DNA of 64,000 nt from Gautieria morchelliformis (Eukaryota > Basidiomycota > Agaricomycetes > Gomphales > Gomphaceae). This document shows positions 60,320 through 64,000 of this stretch, one piece after another (position 1 is the stretch's first letter; the number at the start of each line of letters is the position of its first letter). The notes below the pieces were generated by a model that ran no database searches, had not been told where the DNA came from, and saw only the letters and a list, made by a program, of their open reading frames with translations. The DNA is taken from NCBI GenBank assembly GCA_015179125.1, contig WHVA01000002.1, positions 310,001-374,000 of the forward strand, read 5' to 3'. The position numbers were made by a program, and so were the translations under genes.

Positions 60320-61478
60320 TTTGTGCCCTGCATGACCGCGTCAAAGTGGTGGTATGGCAGAGTGTACAGGAACCGCTTCTTCAGGCGCTGCATCAGGGTC
60401 TCCAAGGTCCGATCACGCACCGGGTGGTCGAAATGTTCTGTCTGGCTGGTCCGGTATGCCCTGGCCCTCAGTTGTGGCCATGGCCAGGTCACGTGGCTGT
60501 GATGCCGCATGGACCATGTCAGTGTATGCTCTGACTGGGGTCGGGTGCCTCTGGTGCGTGGGGTTCTGGTGGGGGTGCATGACAAGTGTTGCCCATCAGT
60601 CCCGCATTGCGCAGGTGCAACCTACTATTGTAGGCTGCCATGCATCTTGTATGGCTCCTGTGAGCAGCTCGTCGGGCTGCCGGTCGGTGTGGCCCTGGGC
60701 CAAGGTGGCTGCAGCGTTCTGCCATACCAGCTTGAGAGCCCATGTGTGGCAATACACCACGCTGGTCTCTTTCTTTTGCCAGTGCGCAGCGTCGAGCTCT
60801 AGGCTCTCCATTGTAACCTCTTCTCTGATGATCTGTTGGATCGTCTTGCAGCTGCTTGTAGGTGCAACCGGTTCCCCATGCCATTCATTCCTGAATTGTA
60901 TGTCTTGTTCGACCGGTGTGGCCGGTGACGGCATGCATGAGCGCCATCGCTATATTGTCGAGCCGTGACACTATATGCTCATGCTTATGGCCCGTGACCA
61001 TGTTGTGGTTCAATGCGTCTTGCACTTGCTTGGCCATTGCGTCCGCCATCTCGCTGTCGATGCCGTGTTTCCTTGAGCTTTTGCAGCTCGAGCTCGAAGA
61101 TTCTGAGCCTTGCCCGTCATCATCGGGCGCCCGTCTTTTGGTCTGTCATGCCCCGTCAGGGACGATGGTCGTCGCTCGACTTCGTGAGCGGTGGGCAGAG
61201 TATCGACTTCAAGATCTTCTTGAACCATGCCCCACTCTTGAGGTTCTGCCGTCAGACGATGGTGAGACGTCTCTGCCCTTGGCCTTGTTCCAGGGCCAGG
61301 GGGAGTGGGGCAGGGATGCTGGATTGTTGTCCATCGGTGTCCCCTCTTCGGCTACACTGGGCGAGATGTGGTCAGGTCCTTGCTCGTCCTCGATTGTGTT
61401 GCTAGGCTGTGCCTGGGGGGTTGTCTGCGAGCTAGAAGCTCGCGTCCTTCTTCGACTCCGTGGAATCATCATGCTCAC
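60320..61478 (-). pseudogene. Gypsy 1 gag N-terminal part
   Basis: Minus-strand frames (61478-61209, 60934-60519 and neighbours) read as a Ser/Pro/Arg-rich N-terminus followed by a helical capsid-like region (WHGEPVAPTSSCKTIQQIIR, ALKLVWQNAAATLAQGH). It lies directly inside the 5' LTR and continues, beyond the nested gypsy 2, at 51575. Broken. Confidence 0.6.
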
Positions 61479-61612
61479 AGTCGACAGTAGAGTTTCTACT
61501 GGATGATGTTCAATGGTAAACAGCCGTTGATGTAGCGATATTTTTCAAGATCATGCGGATTTCCACAATTCAGTTGGTCACTTGGCAAACAACTGCAGGA
61601 AGTTCAAAAAGG

Positions 61613-61823
61613 TGTAAGAGAGTATATCTTAGGACCTTGTGTCACAAGGGGAAACGGAACTCAACCAAGATGTGGTTATTCCATGTGCTAAATAGTGACA
61701 GTGTAAGGTAAGATCTGGGGAACTGCCGCACAGTTCCCATGCAAGAACTTTACAGTGATTAGCTAAGATAGTCCAGTAGCGTGCATTGCCTTAAGGGCAA
61801 TGCGGATAAATATGATATTTACA
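61613..61823 (-). repeat. 5' LTR of gypsy 1
   Basis: 211 bp, partner of 44257-44467. On the plus strand it reads TGTAAGAGAG...GATATTTACA. Confidence 0.85.
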
Positions 61824-63170
61824 ATAGATGAGTGCCAAGTCTACAGTTGAAGCAAAGCCTTCACAGCACTTGGCAAAGTCATCCAAAGTGATGGGGGAGG
61901 GTTATGTGAGACAGATGATCCCCTCATTGGCAAAAGCACGTCTGTATAGGCCTTCTCCAACAGGCTCAGAGTGATTCCAAGGATTTGGATGAAATGGAAT
62001 CGGTGGTGTCAACTCATGAGTGATGTTCCTGTTTTTGATCAAGACAGAGGTACACAGGGAGGGTAGAGTTCAAGGGTTGGTTCACAAAGGAACATACATA
62101 CTGGGTGAGTCCTTTATAGATAATACATGTATGCTACTGGCGAATGAGAAAGAGGCTTAATGATTTGGAATATTACAAAGGATGCACAGCCATGTTACAA
62201 ACAAAGGGGAGACATACTGTATAGAGTGGAAACTGTTGCAAAGCTAATTCTAACAAGAAAGAGGGGCATCCAAAAGATTAGTAGAGCTTCTGAGCCTTGG
62301 CAACTCCTACCGTCCTGTCCTGCAGTTGTACTAGCCTCATCAACCCCAACTGTAAGGGCAACCCTAGCTGGTTGTGGAGCCACACTCCCACATAACTGAC
62401 AAGGGGAAAGCCGAAGTATGTATAAATGAGCAGAGTATACAAGAGGGGGGATTCTCACCTGACAAGGGGAAATCCAAAGAGAAAAGTCTAAGGACCCCCA
62501 ATGTCAGCGAGCCCGTATTATACCATACTCCACAGCCAGGGACCACACTCGGCACTCGCCCTCAACCCTGCATCCCCCTGACCTCCCTGACCCTTGATAT
62601 ACCCTTGATGCCACCTCCTACGTGAGTCGCTTGACTTCTGACACTGTTCTGAGAGCGGAAGTTGGAAAGTGGAGTAGAATTGGCAAAGCAAACAGAACTG
62701 GTGGAAGTTCTCCCAGAAGCAGAATCATCTCTGAAAGTGGAGTTGGAGAGGGAATTGGAACCGGAGCCGGAGTCAGAAATGGAGTCAGAACTTGGTGTGG
62801 TGTCGGAACTGGCAAACAGGGTGTCCCCTGACACCAACCTGCAAGGAGGCTGCAACCAACACTGTCCAAATGCATCATGACCATGTGAGTCTTTCATGGA
62901 GTTGGAGTTTAACAGGTGATGGGTTCTATGATGGACGATGCCTCCACGGACCAATATCCTGATGAGAATGATGGGATCAGCTAATCTGAATGGAGTACTG
63001 GAAAGAATACTTTGGCAAGGGGTTTGAAGGTCCGACAGTGGGGATGTTCGTTCACTGGATGTTGAGGCCGGTTCATAGAATAAATGAATCATGACAGCAC
63101 CCACCTGCAGTTCACCTGAACCATCCCTAGTGGCCCCTGTCCAGTGCACATGCACCATGCCACCCCTTCT
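61824..63170. other. Unassigned DNA right of gypsy 1
   Basis: Open frames at 62374-62625 (+), 62662-62880 (+, very Glu-rich) and 62562-63182 (-, Ser-rich) overlap each other on both strands of a low-complexity stretch, which argues against real genes. The word CTGACAAGGGGAAA occurs twice (62396, 62458). Nothing recognised. Confidence 0.4.
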
Positions 63171-63917
63171 TGTTAGTATCAATATGAGTATTGAAAGAAA
63201 TATAATTCAATCTCTGAATATGAGATGAATCGAGTGAAAGCTTGAAGTAGCAAAATATCTGTGTGTATTAACTAAGTATATGTGTCTTACAATAGATGCT
63301 ATCAAGAATTGACTAGTATGATGTAGAATGAGTAAGAGTTGTATTTCACTGTCGATTGTAGTATACAGAATCGACTATTTATCTGACAAGCAGTAGGACT
63401 TGGTGTTCTTGGTATGTTGTGGAAAGAGAATAATGGGTAGGTGGGATGGGGAAAACGGTGCATGGATGTGGATAGGAGTGATGATAAATGTTATACAGAA
63501 TTTTCTAGAGTGTAAATCATAACGTTGTGAAAGGAAATGGGTCTTTAGGGAAGACTAGGAGTCATGGTCTAGCTATGAGCAGGGTCGACTCATCGTGTCG
63601 CGTCCCTTGATTGAATCATGTGACTTTGGGACATGTGGCTCTTGGGTCAGGCTTGGCGTACTTGGACAGGGATTATAGGAGTTGTCTGGACTATCATAGC
63701 ATGTGGTTTGGGCTCCCGTGATATCGGGGTATTCAGATGTGTGGATTGGGTTGGTTCAAGTGTGCATGTTTCGGCGATCTTGGGGATGGATCGTAGTGGT
63801 GTATGCATATTTAGTGGTGTATGCATATTCGGGTGTGTGTGGGTGACTTGGTTTGGTGTTAGGAATGTGTTCATAGAGTTATCGAATTGATGTAATGTTT
63901 CTTCAGTACTTCTAACA
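63171..63917 (+). mobile_element. Solo LTR, second copy of the family at 8058
   Basis: 747 bp with inverted ends TGTTAG...CTAACA. It aligns with 8058-8829 along its length. No retrotransposon genes on either side in the window. The short word TGCACATGCACCAT occurs in both flanks (about 63144 and 63932). Confidence 0.7.
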
Positions 63918-64000
63918 CCCCTCAGTATGGTGCACATGCACCATAGGACACCCTCTCCCTATGGTTCACCTGCACTGTATCCCGCCTCTCCCTAAGGTGC

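Larger units (their letters stand above)
44257..61823 (-). mobile_element. Ty3/gypsy chromovirus 1 (old, broken), split by gypsy 2
   Basis: Two 211-bp LTRs (44257-44467 and 61613-61823) in the same orientation bound the element. Read on the minus strand it has gag (61.5-60.3 and 51.6-50.7 kb, interrupted by the nested element), reverse transcriptase, RNase H, integrase with a chromodomain-like end, an extra ORF region and a polypurine tract (GAGGGGAGGG) before the left LTR. The LTRs differ at about 20 of 211 sites by hand count, so the insertion is old. Coding regions are broken in roughly ten or more places. It also carries an AT-rich insertion of about 480 bp. No clear target duplication was found. 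Confidence 0.9.

Noticed and set aside
62374-63182. Overlapping plus- and minus-strand ORFs
   Set aside because: Low-complexity Ser/Glu-rich frames on both strands of the same DNA, without motifs.

Overview
The window looks like nuclear DNA of a filamentous basidiomycete (Agaricomycetes). The evidence is: many 45-65 bp GT-AG introns in the genes whose exons could be traced; a KDZ-type transposase with CxC5/CxC6 cysteine clusters; short-hairpin Helitrons; Ty3/gypsy chromoviruses; and membrane proteins of the DUF6533 kind. The gene families remind me of Rhizoctonia/Ceratobasidium, but that is recollection, not a search result.

Layout. 1-13.7 kb: a decayed Tad1-like LINE (endonuclease, reverse transcriptase, RNase H, zinc knuckle, poly-A) whose RT domain is split by an 8.5 kb insertion (about 2500-10965). 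The insertion carries a conserved cysteine-rich agaricomycete gene (+) convergent with a KDZ transposase pseudogene (-), which is itself split by a solo LTR. 14.3-16.9 kb: a 12-bp minisatellite with higher-order structure, also split by a solo LTR. 17.0-18.4 kb: the 3' end of a gypsy element on the minus strand, with a Zn-cluster-like gene running antisense to it just inside the LTR, then a Tc1-like scrap. 19.8-22.3 kb: an apparently intact 12-exon FAD aromatic-ring monooxygenase (597 aa), the best host gene here. 23.4-26.2 kb: a broken basidiomycete hypothetical gene, two fused perfect palindromes and a DUF6533-like membrane protein gene. 27.2-28.2 kb: a Tc1/mariner-like transposase remnant with 22-bp repeats. 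28.6-36.0 kb: two truncated Helitrons joined head to head. 36.2-40.8 kb: three minus-strand host-like genes: a multi-pass membrane protein, a two-exon unknown, and a gene built from in-phase micro-exons encoding Thr/Gln/Val-rich modules. 40.8-44.2 kb: AT-rich, almost gene-free DNA. 44.3-61.8 kb: an old gypsy chromovirus (minus strand) with a younger gypsy chromovirus (51581-60314, plus strand, CAGTC target duplication) nested in it, which in turn holds a 1.2 kb solo LTR (ATCAG duplication). 61.8-64 kb: unassigned DNA and another solo LTR.

The most interesting signal is a shared plan in two gypsy-type elements: immediately inside the 3' LTR, on the strand opposite to gag-pol, sits a gene encoding a CX2CX6C...CX2CX6C (Zn2Cys6-like) cluster joined to an acidic or coiled-coil segment. 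Second are the micro-exon gene at 40.1-40.8 kb and the KDZ element with its cysteine-rich partner gene. Most of the window is a transposon graveyard. Exon models were built by eye from splice sites and reading frames.
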